Origin: Lactiplantibacillus plantarum
Lineage (GTDB): Bacteria > Bacillota > Bacilli > Lactobacillales > Lactobacillaceae
Assembly: GCF_014131735.1 (NCBI RefSeq)
Contig: NZ_CP039121.1
Span: forward strand, 496,001 to 560,000
Reading direction: 5' to 3'
DNA length: 64,000 nt
The position numbers and the translations under genes are program-made. Within the stretch, counting starts at the first letter, position 1. Each line of letters starts with the position of its first letter. The notes beneath the pieces were generated by a model. It ran no database searches. It saw only the letters and a program-made list of their open reading frames with translations, and was not told the DNA's origin. Shown one piece after another: positions 53,375 through 63,213 of this stretch.

Positions 53375-53683
53375 GATTAGGGGGAGTTAATGTTGGGTCG
53401 GTTGACGACTAAATAAACAACAAATCAGTGGAGTTAACTTATTGCTACTAGCTATTGTGTAGGGATTTGGCTAGGAGTTCATCTGCGAAACTCACTGGGT
53501 TGTTACTAAAGAACTGCGGGGGTATTTTACTATGCTTACTAAATATATAGAAATTCGCACAAATTCTGTACTAACCAGATTTAGTTTTGAAACTTAATAT
53601 TAGTAGTAATGACTCCGCTTACATTTTCAAATGGTTATGATAAGCTTAGATTATTGACGATAAATAGACTGGAGTTGGTGAGT
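53375..53683. other. Intergenic region without recognised gene
   Basis: A/T-rich, includes the promoter of the HAD gene. Nothing else recognised. Confidence 0.4.
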
Positions 53684-54337
53684 ATGACGAAGGCAGTTAT
53701 TTTTGATTTAGATGGATTATTGATTGATAGCGAGGTTATTTCATTAAAGATGTATCAACGAATCGTACAGGATTATGGGCAGACGCTTTCCATGGCGACT
53801 TATGCACAGGAATACAGTGGTAAGTCGGCGGTGACGAATATGCAACACTTGATTGAACGTTTTGACTTGCCGTTTAATGTTGATACTGGATTAAAGCGGG
53901 CGTTAACGTTGGAAAAGACGTTTATGCAGGATGGCGTTGAGCTCAAACCGGGAGCACGGGTGTTGTTACAGTTTTTACACCGGAATCATTATTCAGTGGC
54001 CTTAGCTTCATCTAGTATCAAGTCGCGGGCATTAGACATTTTGACGTCCCATGATGTGGCGCAATATTTCGACCAGTTTACCTTCGGACCGGATGTCGAT
54101 CGTGGTAAGCCATATCCAGATATATTTTTGATGGCATGCGCCAAACTCCAACAACAACCTGCAGATTGTTTGGTTCTGGAAGACAGTGAAGCTGGCATTC
54201 AAGCGGCGACGTCCGCGAAGATTCCGGTAATTTGTGTGCCGGATATGAAACGGCCTAACCAGCCCTATGCTGATCAGGCGACTGCGATTGTACCGTCGTT
54301 AACGGATGTGATAACGCATTTAAAATCAGTTCGATAA
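53684..54337 (+). CDS. HAD-superfamily phosphatase (beta-phosphoglucomutase-like)
   Basis: 217-residue HAD phosphatase, subfamily IA with a helical cap. Motif I VIFDLDGLLIDSE (residues 5-17), motif II SSS, motif III Lys in RGKPYPDIF, motif IV LEDSEAGIQAA. Dephosphorylates small phosphorylated metabolites; substrate unknown, close to beta-PGM/2-deoxyglucose-6-phosphatase types. The start at 53684 (MTKAVIFD) follows GGAG; the longer frame from 53609 would add 25 unlikely residues. Confidence 0.87.
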   Translation: MTKAVIFDLDGLLIDSEVISLKMYQRIVQDYGQTLSMATYAQEYSGKSAVTNMQHLIERFDLPFNVDTGLKRALTLEKTFMQDGVELKPGARVLLQFLHRNHYSVALASSSIKSRALDILTSHDVAQYFDQFTFGPDVDRGKPYPDIFLMACAKLQQQPADCLVLEDSEAGIQAATSAKIPVICVPDMKRPNQPYADQATAIVPSLTDVITHLKSVR

Positions 54338-54472
54338 GATTCAGTTGTAATTAAAGCATAAAGATTATTAAATTATCAATAAGGAGCGGTTGTCCGATAG
54401 AAAAACTGCTATACTACGAGGCGTAAATAAATCGCTGACAAGTTAGCCAGTGGAACGAAGGAGTCTTGATCA

Positions 54473-55297
54473 ATGAAGAAATTGATGATTGCTGTAACTG
54501 GTTTAGCCATGGTGGCAACGCTGGGAGCAGCGGTACCCGTTACAGGGATTACAGCGAATGCGGCGACTAAGAAGACAACGGCTACGAAGAATGTCGCACC
54601 AAGTTTGAAGGTCAATGCAATTTACAATAATACGACGCAAATTACAGGTACGGCAACCAAGGGCGCTAAGATCACCGTAAAAAGTACGGCCAACGCCAAG
54701 AAAAATCTTGGAACTGCAACGGCCTCTAAAACGACGGGAAAGTACACGGTTAAATTAGCCAAGACATTGAAGGCGCAAAGCAATGTTTATGTGTACGCCA
54801 CGAATCCAACGACTAAGGCTTATTTCTACCGCGTCATCCGTGTTCAGACTGCCAAAACTACTGCCTCTTCAACTAAGAAGACGACTAACAAGACAACCAC
54901 GACTAAGAAAGTGGCAACTAAATCGACGGCGGCCACTTCGTCATCCAAGAAGACGACTAAATCGTTTAAAGTCAACGCGCCAGCGGGTACTTGGAAGTCG
55001 AATACGACTAACAAGTACTCCCAAATCTTAACGTTTAGCGCTAAGAATGGATTTAATCAGACGCTTTATAAGAATGGCAAACAAGTTAAAAAGCTGGTCT
55101 CGTATGCGAGTTATAGCATGACTGCCAAGACGCCAACGTTCTGGAAAGTCAGCTATAAGTCAGGCTCGACTACTAAGACCCTATATTTACGCTATACAGC
55201 AACTAATAAGTTTACGGTCGTTAATGCTAAAAATCAGATCGTTAAAGTTAAGGTTGGCAATGCCCCAGCAGCTGTTTGGACGTTTACCAAGAAGTGA
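54473..55297 (+). CDS. Secreted Lys/Thr-rich protein with bacterial Ig-like domain
   Basis: 274-residue secreted protein. Signal peptide MKKLMIAVTGLAMVATLGAA...ANAA. An Ig-like (Big_6-type) domain of about 80 residues (KVNAIYNNTTQITGTATKGA ... VYVYATNP) is followed by a Lys/Thr/Ser linker and a C-terminal beta-rich domain (about residues 165-274) of unknown function. High lysine content suggests binding to anionic wall polymers such as teichoic acid. AAGGAG site at about 54460. Monocistronic, terminator follows. No anchor is seen, so it is secreted or wall-retained. Confidence 0.8.
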   Translation: MKKLMIAVTGLAMVATLGAAVPVTGITANAATKKTTATKNVAPSLKVNAIYNNTTQITGTATKGAKITVKSTANAKKNLGTATASKTTGKYTVKLAKTLKAQSNVYVYATNPTTKAYFYRVIRVQTAKTTASSTKKTTNKTTTTKKVATKSTAATSSSKKTTKSFKVNAPAGTWKSNTTNKYSQILTFSAKNGFNQTLYKNGKQVKKLVSYASYSMTAKTPTFWKVSYKSGSTTKTLYLRYTATNKFTVVNAKNQIVKVKVGNAPAAVWTFTKK

Positions 55298-55322
55298 CGG
55301 GTCGTTAAATATCTTAAGTACG

Positions 55323-55357
55323 AACAATTCCTCGGTATTTTGGGGAATTGTTTTTTT
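55323..55357 (+). terminator. Terminator after Ig-like protein
   Basis: AACAATTCC (55323-55331) / GGAATTGTT (55343-55351) followed by Ts. Confidence 0.85.
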
Positions 55358-55819
55358 GTTGCTTGCTGATCAATTAGATTGAACGTGGCCTAGTGAATAT
55401 TAAAATAATTGAAAAAACGCAGATAGCTTATCGTCATTAGCAGGTTAGGTGAGCGCATATAAATTGGCCAATTTGGGCTGTTCATAGTGACCATGATGGA
55501 AAAGGCACTACAGCGTTGGTAAGCCATCTAGTTCGCTCGAAAAATGACTTGGTCGTGAGTCACTTCAAAAATGACCATCGTGCAGTTGTATCCATGAAGA
55601 ATACTGAATAAACAAGTAAATGAAAATGGGTGTTCGTTAGCTGATACTTATCATTTAATTACGGTTATTAACACAAATAATATCACGGTGATAAAAATTT
55701 AATATTCGGATATCTGTAAAATTGTAAGTCTTTTTCTGAACGTCACAAACTGAAAATAATGTAAGATAATTAACGTCAAGAGATGTTAAAATACTATCTA
55801 TGTGAAGGGAGCGATAGGC
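55358..55819. other. Intergenic region upstream of csc cluster 2
   Basis: A/T-rich with no recognised gene; it should contain the promoter of the csc2 operon, near 55740-55790. No operator was recognised. Confidence 0.4.
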
Positions 55820-58567
55820 ATGCAACACCGGCAATTATGGTATCGGGGCGGCCTGGGACTGGCACTAGCGCTAGTTGTGGTTGGATATCGTGGATCACGG
55901 ACAGTTATTCGGGCGGTTCCCCGCGCACAATTGAGTGTTGATCAGAAAATGCCATCGACTAGCAGTGTTTTTTCTGCTTCGAAATTGACGTTGCAAGATG
56001 AGGCAAACAACTCGGCACCACAAGTGTCACCTGAGGCCCAGGAAAGTTCGGGACCTGACAAGCAGTCGGATTTAACATCAGGCAGTAGTACCAGTAGCAG
56101 TGGTATCAGTAGTGGCAATAGCAGTGGCAGTACAATACTGGAAAACGCTAAAAATAATCAAACATCAGAAACGGCGACGACCAAAGCGGCAGAAATGGTC
56201 AATGGGACGGTTAAAATGACCTTAGATACTAATGGCACATTGCATTTGAGTGGTGGGTCATTTGGTGCATCGCTAGGGTCAGCCACGGGGAGTTGGATTG
56301 TAAAAACCTTGACGGCTAACGGCTATCAACCGACCCAAGTTTCAAAGATCGTCATCGACGGTAAGATAACGGCAACTACTATGACTAATTATTCATATCT
56401 GTTTGCTAACTTACCTAATGTTACGGCGATTGATGGGCTAGCCAACCTTAATTTAACTGGCGTAACGGATATCTCGTGGCTATTTTTGAACTGTTCACAG
56501 TTAGGCGCGTTGGACTTGAATAGTTGGGATGTCAGCAGCGTCATCAGAATGGAGGGAACGTTTCAAAATTGTGCCAAGTTAGTTACGTTGAATGTTGCCA
56601 ATTGGAACACGGATTCATTACAGTATCTAATTGACACTTTCAATGGTGACAGTTCATTAACGTCGTTACCAGTTGGCAAGTGGAATACCAGTAAAGTGGC
56701 GACGATGATGCGAACATTTACGGATTGTTCTTCGCTGACGTCATTAGACATCGCTAATTGGGACACCCGTGTCGTAACGAACATGTCCGCGATTTTTAGA
56801 GGAATGTCGAAGGTTAAGAGTTTACCCATTGATAAGTGGCAAACGGGCCGCGTGGTTAATATGCAGTTAGTCTTTTCAGGTGATACTAGCTTGGAAAGTA
56901 TTAACGTCGCTAATTGGGATACGAGTCGGGCCACTGCGTTGGATGGGACTTTTGCTAAGCTTCCTAATATCAAGTCCCTGCCACTCGACAACTGGAATAC
57001 AAGTAACGTTCAAACGATACGGAGCACGTTTTATGGCGATACTAACTTGACCCAGCTGCCGATTGACAACTGGAATGTCGGCAAAGTCTTTGATTTTAAT
57101 TCAACCTTCAGTGGCTGTGCCAGTTTAACAACTGCACCGGTTGCGAATTGGAACACCCAGAGTGCCACCAATCTTGGTTATACTTTTGAGGGCATGACTA
57201 GTCTCACCTCGTTACCAGTAGATAATTGGCAGACTGGTACTGTCACGAATATGGCCGGAACTTTTTCTGGAGTTAGTCAGTTAAAGAGTCTCCCGATTAG
57301 TAAGTGGAATACGAAGAATGTACAAAATATGGCGGGGACTTTTTCTAAAATGAGTAGTGTCACGGCATTACCAGTAGATAATTGGCAGACTGGTAATGTG
57401 ACGACAATGAGGGGAATCTTTACCAAAGTTAGCCAAGTTAAGAATTTGCCAGTTGGTAAGTGGAATACGGCGAAGGTCGTTGACATGGGACAAGTATTTT
57501 ACGGCAACCCCCAGTTAACTAGTCTGCCCATTGAAAACTGGAATACAAGTTCAGCCACGGATTTTTCACAGCTATTTGCGGAAGATTCGGGTTTACAAAC
57601 CTTGAGTCTAGGTGCTTGGAATACGACCAAAGTGACTAACTTTGAATCAGTTTTCCAAAATACCAGTCTAGACAAATTAGATTTGACTGGCTGGAATACC
57701 AACAGTGCGCAAACTTATACCAACGCTTTCAGTTCGAAGTTGCCGCCTAAACGTCTATTGTTGGGCCCCAGTTTTAACTTTTTTAAGAGTGAAAGTTGGC
57801 ACTTGCCAAATCCTAGTAGTGAGGCACCTTATATTGGGAAATGGCGTAGTTTAAATAATAAAAAAGTTTATACGTCAGCTGATTTGATGACTAAATACGA
57901 TGGCAAAACCATTGTTGGAGAATTCGAATGGGCCACTGGCAACACGATTACAGTGAAGTATGTGGACGCTGCTGGCAAGTACTTGGCACCCGACACGAAA
58001 ATCAGTGGTGCAACTGGTGATGCCTATCATATTAAACCAATTGAGATTCAAGGGTACGTGCCAGATCAACCAGATGGGGTTCAAGGAAACTTTACCGACA
58101 AAGATGAAACGATTACGTTAATGTACAATCCTGGAGGACTAATGTTTGTCTCAGCACCGCAGACCATTAATTTTGGTCAGAATCCGATTACTGGTAAATC
58201 AGAAAATTACGGTGCCTCCTATGATACTGGGCTAGTTATTCAAGATGGCCGGTCAATAGGTTCAACGTGGTCGCTCAATGCAACGCTCTCAGCATCAGGC
58301 TTCACTAGTAAGCAGTCGGCACGACCATTAGCGGCTGTGCTCAGTTATAAGGATCAACAAACGGGTGGCGAGTCAATTCTTACGCCAGGTGTGGCACGGT
58401 TGATCGTCAATAACCATCAAACTGTTTCGAACCAAGGCGTCAATATCCTCGGTCAGAAAACGGCACTTGGGGCACTATCGTTACAAGTGCCAACCGATCG
58501 TGCCTTGACGGATACGTATCAGGCGACGGTCACTTGGACGCTTAATCAAGGGGTTCCTAATCGATGA
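55820..58567 (+). CDS. cscC: CscC-like WxL surface protein with many BspA-type repeats
   Basis: 915-residue exported protein of the same design as the cluster 1 copy but longer. ATG 55820 follows GAAGGGAG; the GTG at 55802 overlaps the ribosome site. Signal peptide (LGLALALVVVGYRG), Ser/Gly linker, then about eighteen DUF285 units (LPVDNWQTGTVTNMAGTFSG type) between residues about 215 and 640, a MucBP-like unit (VKYVDAAGKYLAPD) near 710, and a C-terminal WxL domain (GSTWSLNA and VTWTLNQ). First gene of the intact C-D-B-A operon. Ligand unknown. Confidence 0.88.
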   Translation: MQHRQLWYRGGLGLALALVVVGYRGSRTVIRAVPRAQLSVDQKMPSTSSVFSASKLTLQDEANNSAPQVSPEAQESSGPDKQSDLTSGSSTSSSGISSGNSSGSTILENAKNNQTSETATTKAAEMVNGTVKMTLDTNGTLHLSGGSFGASLGSATGSWIVKTLTANGYQPTQVSKIVIDGKITATTMTNYSYLFANLPNVTAIDGLANLNLTGVTDISWLFLNCSQLGALDLNSWDVSSVIRMEGTFQNCAKLVTLNVANWNTDSLQYLIDTFNGDSSLTSLPVGKWNTSKVATMMRTFTDCSSLTSLDIANWDTRVVTNMSAIFRGMSKVKSLPIDKWQTGRVVNMQLVFSGDTSLESINVANWDTSRATALDGTFAKLPNIKSLPLDNWNTSNVQTIRSTFYGDTNLTQLPIDNWNVGKVFDFNSTFSGCASLTTAPVANWNTQSATNLGYTFEGMTSLTSLPVDNWQTGTVTNMAGTFSGVSQLKSLPISKWNTKNVQNMAGTFSKMSSVTALPVDNWQTGNVTTMRGIFTKVSQVKNLPVGKWNTAKVVDMGQVFYGNPQLTSLPIENWNTSSATDFSQLFAEDSGLQTLSLGAWNTTKVTNFESVFQNTSLDKLDLTGWNTNSAQTYTNAFSSKLPPKRLLLGPSFNFFKSESWHLPNPSSEAPYIGKWRSLNNKKVYTSADLMTKYDGKTIVGEFEWATGNTITVKYVDAAGKYLAPDTKISGATGDAYHIKPIEIQGYVPDQPDGVQGNFTDKDETITLMYNPGGLMFVSAPQTINFGQNPITGKSENYGASYDTGLVIQDGRSIGSTWSLNATLSASGFTSKQSARPLAAVLSYKDQQTGGESILTPGVARLIVNNHQTVSNQGVNILGQKTALGALSLQVPTDRALTDTYQATVTWTLNQGVPNR
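56500..57750 (+). repeat. BspA/DUF285 repeat tract in cscC of cluster 2
   Basis: About eighteen units of ~69 nt, alternating WNT and WQT forms. Two LPVDNWQTG.VT copies (57217 and 57373 regions) share long nearly identical DNA, pointing to fairly recent internal duplication. Confidence 0.8.
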
Positions 58568-58743
58568 TGAAAAAAATAATGATTAGGTAACATAAAATTT
58601 GTAAGACTGCTTGATTGTTGTTAGCGAGTTAGTTATGTATATTTACAATGTACCGTAATAACTATTCCAGCTTAATGATTGGTTTCGGCCAGGGTTGGCT
58701 TTAGTTATACCGCAAATAATGATACAGAGGAGGAGTGGTGTTG

Positions 58744-59115
58744 ATGAAGCGTTTGGGGTTCATCACAATTGCCATCAGTACCCTACTTTGTTGGGGGTGG
58801 TTGTCAGCACCGATTATTGGTGTGGCTAGTACGGCTGAGAGCCCAGCAACGATTCGCTTCGACGGCCAGGCTGAGTCATCGAACTCAGACACTGGCGCTA
58901 ATCAGTTACAGGTGACTGAAGCGTCAAAGTCGAGTCATTCGATTGTGCATCAGCCGAATGCTAGTCAAGCTGTTCATCATCAGAACCCGGGGTGGTTACC
59001 ACAAACGAGTGAACAATGGTGGCTGAGTGCTTTCATTGGTGGTATTGGGTTATTGGTCGTTTTAATTGGTTGGCAATTGGTTAACTATCTAAAAAAAAGG
59101 AGTTCATTATCATGA
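58744..59115 (+). CDS. cscD: CscD-like small LPxTG-type anchored protein
   Basis: 123-residue protein: signal peptide (ITIAISTLLCWGWLSAP), short Ser/His-rich mature part, then LPQTSEQWW, a TM helix (AFIGGIGLLVVLIGWQLV) and KKRSS tail. It is a sortase-type signal with S in place of the usual G (LPQTS). ATG 58744 follows GGAGGAG. Its TGA overlaps the cscB start (ATGA at 59112-59115). Probably a wall anchor of the csc complex. The cluster 1 counterpart is decayed. Confidence 0.88.
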   Translation: MKRLGFITIAISTLLCWGWLSAPIIGVASTAESPATIRFDGQAESSNSDTGANQLQVTEASKSSHSIVHQPNASQAVHHQNPGWLPQTSEQWWLSAFIGGIGLLVVLIGWQLVNYLKKRSSLS

Positions 59116-59720
59116 AAAAAACATTATTAGGACTTTTATTCTCAGCAGCATTGATTGCAACATCAGGTTTGACCGCGAGTGCGGCCGATACGCCACAAAC
59201 GTCTAATGGGACAGTTGGTTTCACTGGGGGCGACATCACTATTGATAATGGTGATACGGACTTAGCTGGTGCTAGTCTTGACTTTGGTACCAACCAAATC
59301 ACCGCAGCTACCAAAGACGATAACTATGACAACACGAATAAGTCAGCGGCGGTATCCGTTGTGGACTTACGGGGAACGGCTGCTGGTTGGGATTTACGTG
59401 TGAAGCAAAATGACGTTTTTAAAAACGACAAAGCGGTTGCTAATAAAGAATTGACGGGTGCGATTCTAACATTGAATGGTGTTTTGGATTCAAATGCATC
59501 GACGACTGGTGCGGACGCAACGGCCAATACCGGTGTTGCGCTAGATACACTCAATAGTGACAAGGTTTTGATGACCGCCGCTGTGGGTAAGGGGAATGGT
59601 AAGAACGTGGCTGATATTGCTAAGTCACAACTAATGGTTCCCAAGACTACGGCACGAGCTACGGGAAGTTATAGTACAACGTTAACTTGGAGCTTGAATA
59701 CTGCACCAGCGAATAGCTAA
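59112..59720 (+). CDS. cscB: CscB-like WxL-domain surface protein
   Basis: 202-residue WxL protein. Signal peptide MKKTLLGLLFSAALIATSGL..SAAD, then the WxL domain with VVDLRGTAAGWDLRV (first motif) and LTWSLNTAPANS at the C-terminus (second). AAAAAGGAG precedes its start within cscD. Homologous to the protein at 14.4 kb. Peptidoglycan-binding partner of CscC and CscA. Confidence 0.9.
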   Translation: MKKTLLGLLFSAALIATSGLTASAADTPQTSNGTVGFTGGDITIDNGDTDLAGASLDFGTNQITAATKDDNYDNTNKSAAVSVVDLRGTAAGWDLRVKQNDVFKNDKAVANKELTGAILTLNGVLDSNASTTGADATANTGVALDTLNSDKVLMTAAVGKGNGKNVADIAKSQLMVPKTTARATGSYSTTLTWSLNTAPANS

Positions 59721-59792
59721 TAAGTATTGATCGGAAAAATAATGGCTAGTAGGGGTTAATGTCATTTTTCCGAATCATGATTAGGGGGAGAA

Positions 59793-60836
59793 ATGATGTT
59801 AACAAAGAGATGGTGGCAGTTAGGAATTGGTTTGCTAGTCGGATTAGTTAGTCTAAGCTGGGGACGAACGGGTTCGGCTAACACAGTCGGTTTTGAGGTC
59901 GCACCGGTGGCTTCCAAATATCAAATCGATAAGGCTGTTTCATACTATGATCTGAAACTAAAGCCTAGCCAAACAACCACTTTGGCAGTGAAAGTGACGA
60001 ACACAAGTACTCAGGAAATCACCGTGCATACGGCAATTGTACCGGCGACAACTAATCCCAATGGGGTGGTTGAGTATCAGGCAACGGCTGATGGCAAGAA
60101 CATTGATTTGCCAGCTGATGCTAGTCAACTGATTACGACGGCGGCGAATAAGATTACCCTTGCTAAGGGAACCAGTAAGATCGTGACTTTTAAGGTGAAA
60201 ATGCCGGCTCAGAAGTATGATGGTGTTGTCGTTGGTGGACTGAGTTTCTTAAAAAAGGCCGCCAAACAACAGAGTAAGAGCGCAATGGCGATTAAGAATC
60301 AATACGCTTACTCAGTGGCGGTCGTATTGCATGGTGACCACGCGCTCACCAAGAACAAGTTGACATTGGGTAAGATTGATGCGACGCAAAATAACGGGTA
60401 TAACCAAATTAGTTTACCCCTACAAAATCGAACGGCCGCTTTCTTGAATCAAGTCAAAACTGATGTCCAAATCTATCGTCGTGGTAGTAACAAAGTGCGC
60501 TACAAGCAGGTCAATGAACATGGTCAGATGGCACCTAATTCAGTTTATGCCTTACCGTTACGGGTTGGCCGGGATGCGTTGAAACCCGGCCAATATACCG
60601 CTAAGTTGGCCGTGAAGTCCAAAAAGCAACATTGGACGTTCACCAAAGATTTTGAAATCACGCGTGATCGTGCGAACCAACTCAACAAAACCGCCGTGAT
60701 TGAACATCATACTAACTGGGGGTTGTGGATCAGCCTCGGTCTGCTAGTCATCTTGTTGTTACTGATTGCTTGGTACATTCATCGCAAGCAGCTAAAGATC
60801 AAGCGATTAGAAGAACGGCTTAAAGATAAATCATAA
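59793..60836 (+). CDS. cscA: CscA-like DUF916/DUF3324 membrane-anchored surface protein
   Basis: 347-residue protein: signal peptide, DUF916 domain (VGFEVAPVASKYQIDKAVSY) to about residue 150, DUF3324-like domain to about 300, TM helix (LWISLGLLVILLLLIAWYIH) and charged tail (RKQLKIKRLEERLK). Start ATG 59793 or 59796 after GGGGGAG. Last gene of csc2; terminator at 60865-60894. Paralogous to the 15.0 kb gene throughout. Confidence 0.9.
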   Translation: MMLTKRWWQLGIGLLVGLVSLSWGRTGSANTVGFEVAPVASKYQIDKAVSYYDLKLKPSQTTTLAVKVTNTSTQEITVHTAIVPATTNPNGVVEYQATADGKNIDLPADASQLITTAANKITLAKGTSKIVTFKVKMPAQKYDGVVVGGLSFLKKAAKQQSKSAMAIKNQYAYSVAVVLHGDHALTKNKLTLGKIDATQNNGYNQISLPLQNRTAAFLNQVKTDVQIYRRGSNKVRYKQVNEHGQMAPNSVYALPLRVGRDALKPGQYTAKLAVKSKKQHWTFTKDFEITRDRANQLNKTAVIEHHTNWGLWISLGLLVILLLLIAWYIHRKQLKIKRLEERLKDKS

Positions 60837-60864
60837 ATTCATAGCCATTAGTACTGTTATAAAC

Positions 60865-60894
60865 GGACTCGGTCAGGTTGGCCGAGTCTTTTTT
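60865..60894 (+). terminator. Terminator of csc cluster 2
   Basis: GGACTCGG / CCGAGTC followed by TTTTTT. Confidence 0.8.
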
Positions 60895-61016
60895 GTGGGT
60901 TCGGTGGCAATGAATACAAATTTACCTTTGCTAACTTACTCATTATCTTTTTGCAGGCAATGCGCAGCGGCTTGTTTCTAAGTATAATGAAAGTGTAGTT
61001 AACTTAAAGGATGTGA

Positions 61017-61649
61017 ATGAAGATGAAGTATGAATGGCGTAAACAAGAAAAAACAACCTATGCTACTAAGAAGCAACCCCAACTGTTGACGATTCCAGCC
61101 CAAACTTTTATGAGTATCCATGGAACGGGGAATCCCAATGGCCCAGAGTTTCAGACGCACCTGCAAACGTTATATCCAGCTGCTTATGGGCTCAAGCATG
61201 CGTATAAGCAGTATGCGCAAACACAGGCGTGTGAATTTGATGATTACGTTGTTTTTCCGCTTGAAGGGGTCTGGTCATTGACGATTAAGGGACAGCAACT
61301 TGACCATCTTGACAAAGATGAGTTCAGTTATGACATTATGATTCGGGTTCCAGACTTTGTTCCCAATGAACTGATTGCACCGGCTTTGGCAGCGGTTAAA
61401 GCTAAGAAACAACTGCCAACTGAACAAATTAACGTGCAGCAGTTCGACGCAATGCAAGTGGCACAGATTCTGCACCTGGGTGCTTATGACGATGAACCCG
61501 CGAGTTTTGCCAAGATAGATGAACTGGTCGCCAATCAGGGGATGCATCGTACTAGCAAGATTCATCGAGAAATTTATTTATCCGATGCACGGCGGGTGGC
61601 ACCTGATAAACTGAAAACCATTCTCCGATATCGAGTGGCGTCGAATTAA
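61017..61649 (+). CDS. GyrI-like small-molecule-binding protein
   Basis: 210-residue cytoplasmic protein matching the GyrI-like domain (SOUL/BacT_AraC_eff_bd fold): FMSIHGTGNPNGPEFQTHLQTLY near residue 32 and QVAQILHLGAYDDEPASF near 146, with an acidic VVFPLEGVWSL strand. Stand-alone members hydrolyse or bind cyclopropanoid or aromatic ligands; ligand unknown here. ATG 61017 follows AAAGG. The HesB-like gene lies about 95 bp downstream across an A/T-rich inverted repeat (TATAATTTAATTATA, about 61691-61705), probably its own promoter. Confidence 0.82.
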   Translation: MKMKYEWRKQEKTTYATKKQPQLLTIPAQTFMSIHGTGNPNGPEFQTHLQTLYPAAYGLKHAYKQYAQTQACEFDDYVVFPLEGVWSLTIKGQQLDHLDKDEFSYDIMIRVPDFVPNELIAPALAAVKAKKQLPTEQINVQQFDAMQVAQILHLGAYDDEPASFAKIDELVANQGMHRTSKIHREIYLSDARRVAPDKLKTILRYRVASN

Positions 61650-61744
61650 TGCGAAAACTTTTGACTGGCATTGGGCGTGAAGCACGAATATAATTTAATT
61701 ATATTTTAACTCATATAAAATTATAATTAAGGGGTGCTGATAGT

Positions 61745-62140
61745 ATGACGCAAATAGAGATTAGTGATCGGCTGAAAGCTTTATTGGTTGCGAAGGGCTT
61801 TGATAAGAAGCAATTGGTTTTGGTGACGGATGATGGTGGTGGCAAGTACTCTTTGCACGGAGGTGCTTGCAGTATTGGAACTAAATTTACGATAATCGTA
61901 CTTGATCAGCCGGACCCGGAATACAACGTAACGGTGGTGAATAATCAAAGCCTCGCGCTTTGGACCTCCACATACGATCTCATTTTCTTTAACGATGGTA
62001 TTAAGATGGATTACGATCAGGGGCGGATCGCTATTAAGGACAATGCCCATATGCTGGACAATGCCGTTCAAATCGCTAAAGGAGCGGAAGTTTTAGCTGC
62101 TTTTGAACAGGGCGTCCCAGCCGACAACCTAACTTGTTAA
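61745..62140 (+). CDS. HesB/IscA-like (Fe-S biosynthesis domain) protein
   Basis: 131-residue protein of the lactobacillar 'iron-sulfur cluster biosynthesis' domain family: LKALLVAKGFDKKQLVLVTDDGGGKYSLHGG, then ACSIGTKFTI and a C-terminal LTC. Classical IscA uses three cysteines (CxnCGC); this family has only scattered ones, so cluster scaffolding is doubtful. ATG follows GGGGTGCTGAT. It is followed after 24 bp by the oxidoreductase gene, probably co-transcribed. Confidence 0.75.
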   Translation: MTQIEISDRLKALLVAKGFDKKQLVLVTDDGGGKYSLHGGACSIGTKFTIIVLDQPDPEYNVTVVNNQSLALWTSTYDLIFFNDGIKMDYDQGRIAIKDNAHMLDNAVQIAKGAEVLAAFEQGVPADNLTC

Positions 62141-62164
62141 TTGCGATATGAAGAAGGCATAATA

Positions 62165-63133
62165 ATGAAGGCAGTTATTTTTGACAATTTTGGTAGTCCC
62201 GATGTATTGCGCATTGCTGACGTGCAACGGCCGGTGGCGACAACTGCGACCGTCTTAGTGAAGGTCATGGCGGTGGCCGTTAATCATGTTGATACGTTTG
62301 TTCGGAGTGGGGCGTTTAAGACGGCCCTGGCAGCACCACACGTGGCGGGACGTGATTTAGTCGGTGAGGTCGTAGCCAGTTCGCAACCGGACTTTCAAAT
62401 CGGCGACCAAGTCTGGACGAACTCAATGGGCTATGAAGGCCGAATGGGCGCAACGGCCGAGTATGTGGCGGTGCCAACTGATCGCTTGTATCACGTTCCT
62501 GATGGCGTGGCGCCCATGCCACTCGTCGCGGCGGTCCATTCAGCTGCAACAGCCGCCATCGTACTTAACGACGTCATGGAAATTCGTCGCGGCCAGACAC
62601 TCCTAATTGAAGGTGCCGCGGGCAACGTTGGCCGCAAGCTGATTCAACTTGCGCATCAAATGGGCGTGACGGTTGTGATAACCGCATCACCACGAGATTT
62701 TGCACGGTGTCAGCAGCTAGGTAGTACCGCCTGTTATGATTATCACGCGGGGTTTGCGGACCAGTTAACGACGGATCAGTGGACTTTTGACCATGTGATT
62801 GATACCTCGGGACGCGTACCACTGGCGATTAATTTAGCGTTATTACGATTAGGTGGTCAGGTGACATTGATTACGGCACCGCAGGATAACCAATTTGAGT
62901 TCCCTGTTCGCCAGTTTTACATGTCTCAACAACGAATCACTGGTTTTGTGATTAGCCATGCAACGGTTGACCAGTTAGCACAAGCGGCCAGTCGTTTAAA
63001 CCGAGCTTTTAGCGCCGGACTGCTATTGGATGATCAGGTCAGCCAGCGATATTTTAAGGATGCCGCTCAGTGTCACGCTCAATTGGAAGCAGGCACGGAT
63101 CATCACCAGCGCTTTGTGTTATTACCGAGTTGA
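62165..63133 (+). CDS. Zinc-free quinone oxidoreductase (MDR family)
   Basis: 322-residue medium-chain dehydrogenase/reductase, NADPH:quinone reductase type. VNHVDTFVRSG and GRDLVGEVV in the GroES-like N-terminus; GAAGNVGRKLIQLAHQ as cofactor motif near residue 157. The structural zinc cysteines of alcohol dehydrogenase are absent. ATG 62165 follows GAAGAAGG; the in-frame TTG at 62141 lacks one. Reduces quinones or alpha,beta-unsaturated carbonyls. Confidence 0.88.
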   Translation: MKAVIFDNFGSPDVLRIADVQRPVATTATVLVKVMAVAVNHVDTFVRSGAFKTALAAPHVAGRDLVGEVVASSQPDFQIGDQVWTNSMGYEGRMGATAEYVAVPTDRLYHVPDGVAPMPLVAAVHSAATAAIVLNDVMEIRRGQTLLIEGAAGNVGRKLIQLAHQMGVTVVITASPRDFARCQQLGSTACYDYHAGFADQLTTDQWTFDHVIDTSGRVPLAINLALLRLGGQVTLITAPQDNQFEFPVRQFYMSQQRITGFVISHATVDQLAQAASRLNRAFSAGLLLDDQVSQRYFKDAAQCHAQLEAGTDHHQRFVLLPS

Positions 63134-63213
63134 TTCAGCATAACGATTGAAAGCCTGATTAATTAATCAGTAATACTATGTCAACAATAGTATTGTAATT
63201 TTGGTGATTTAAA

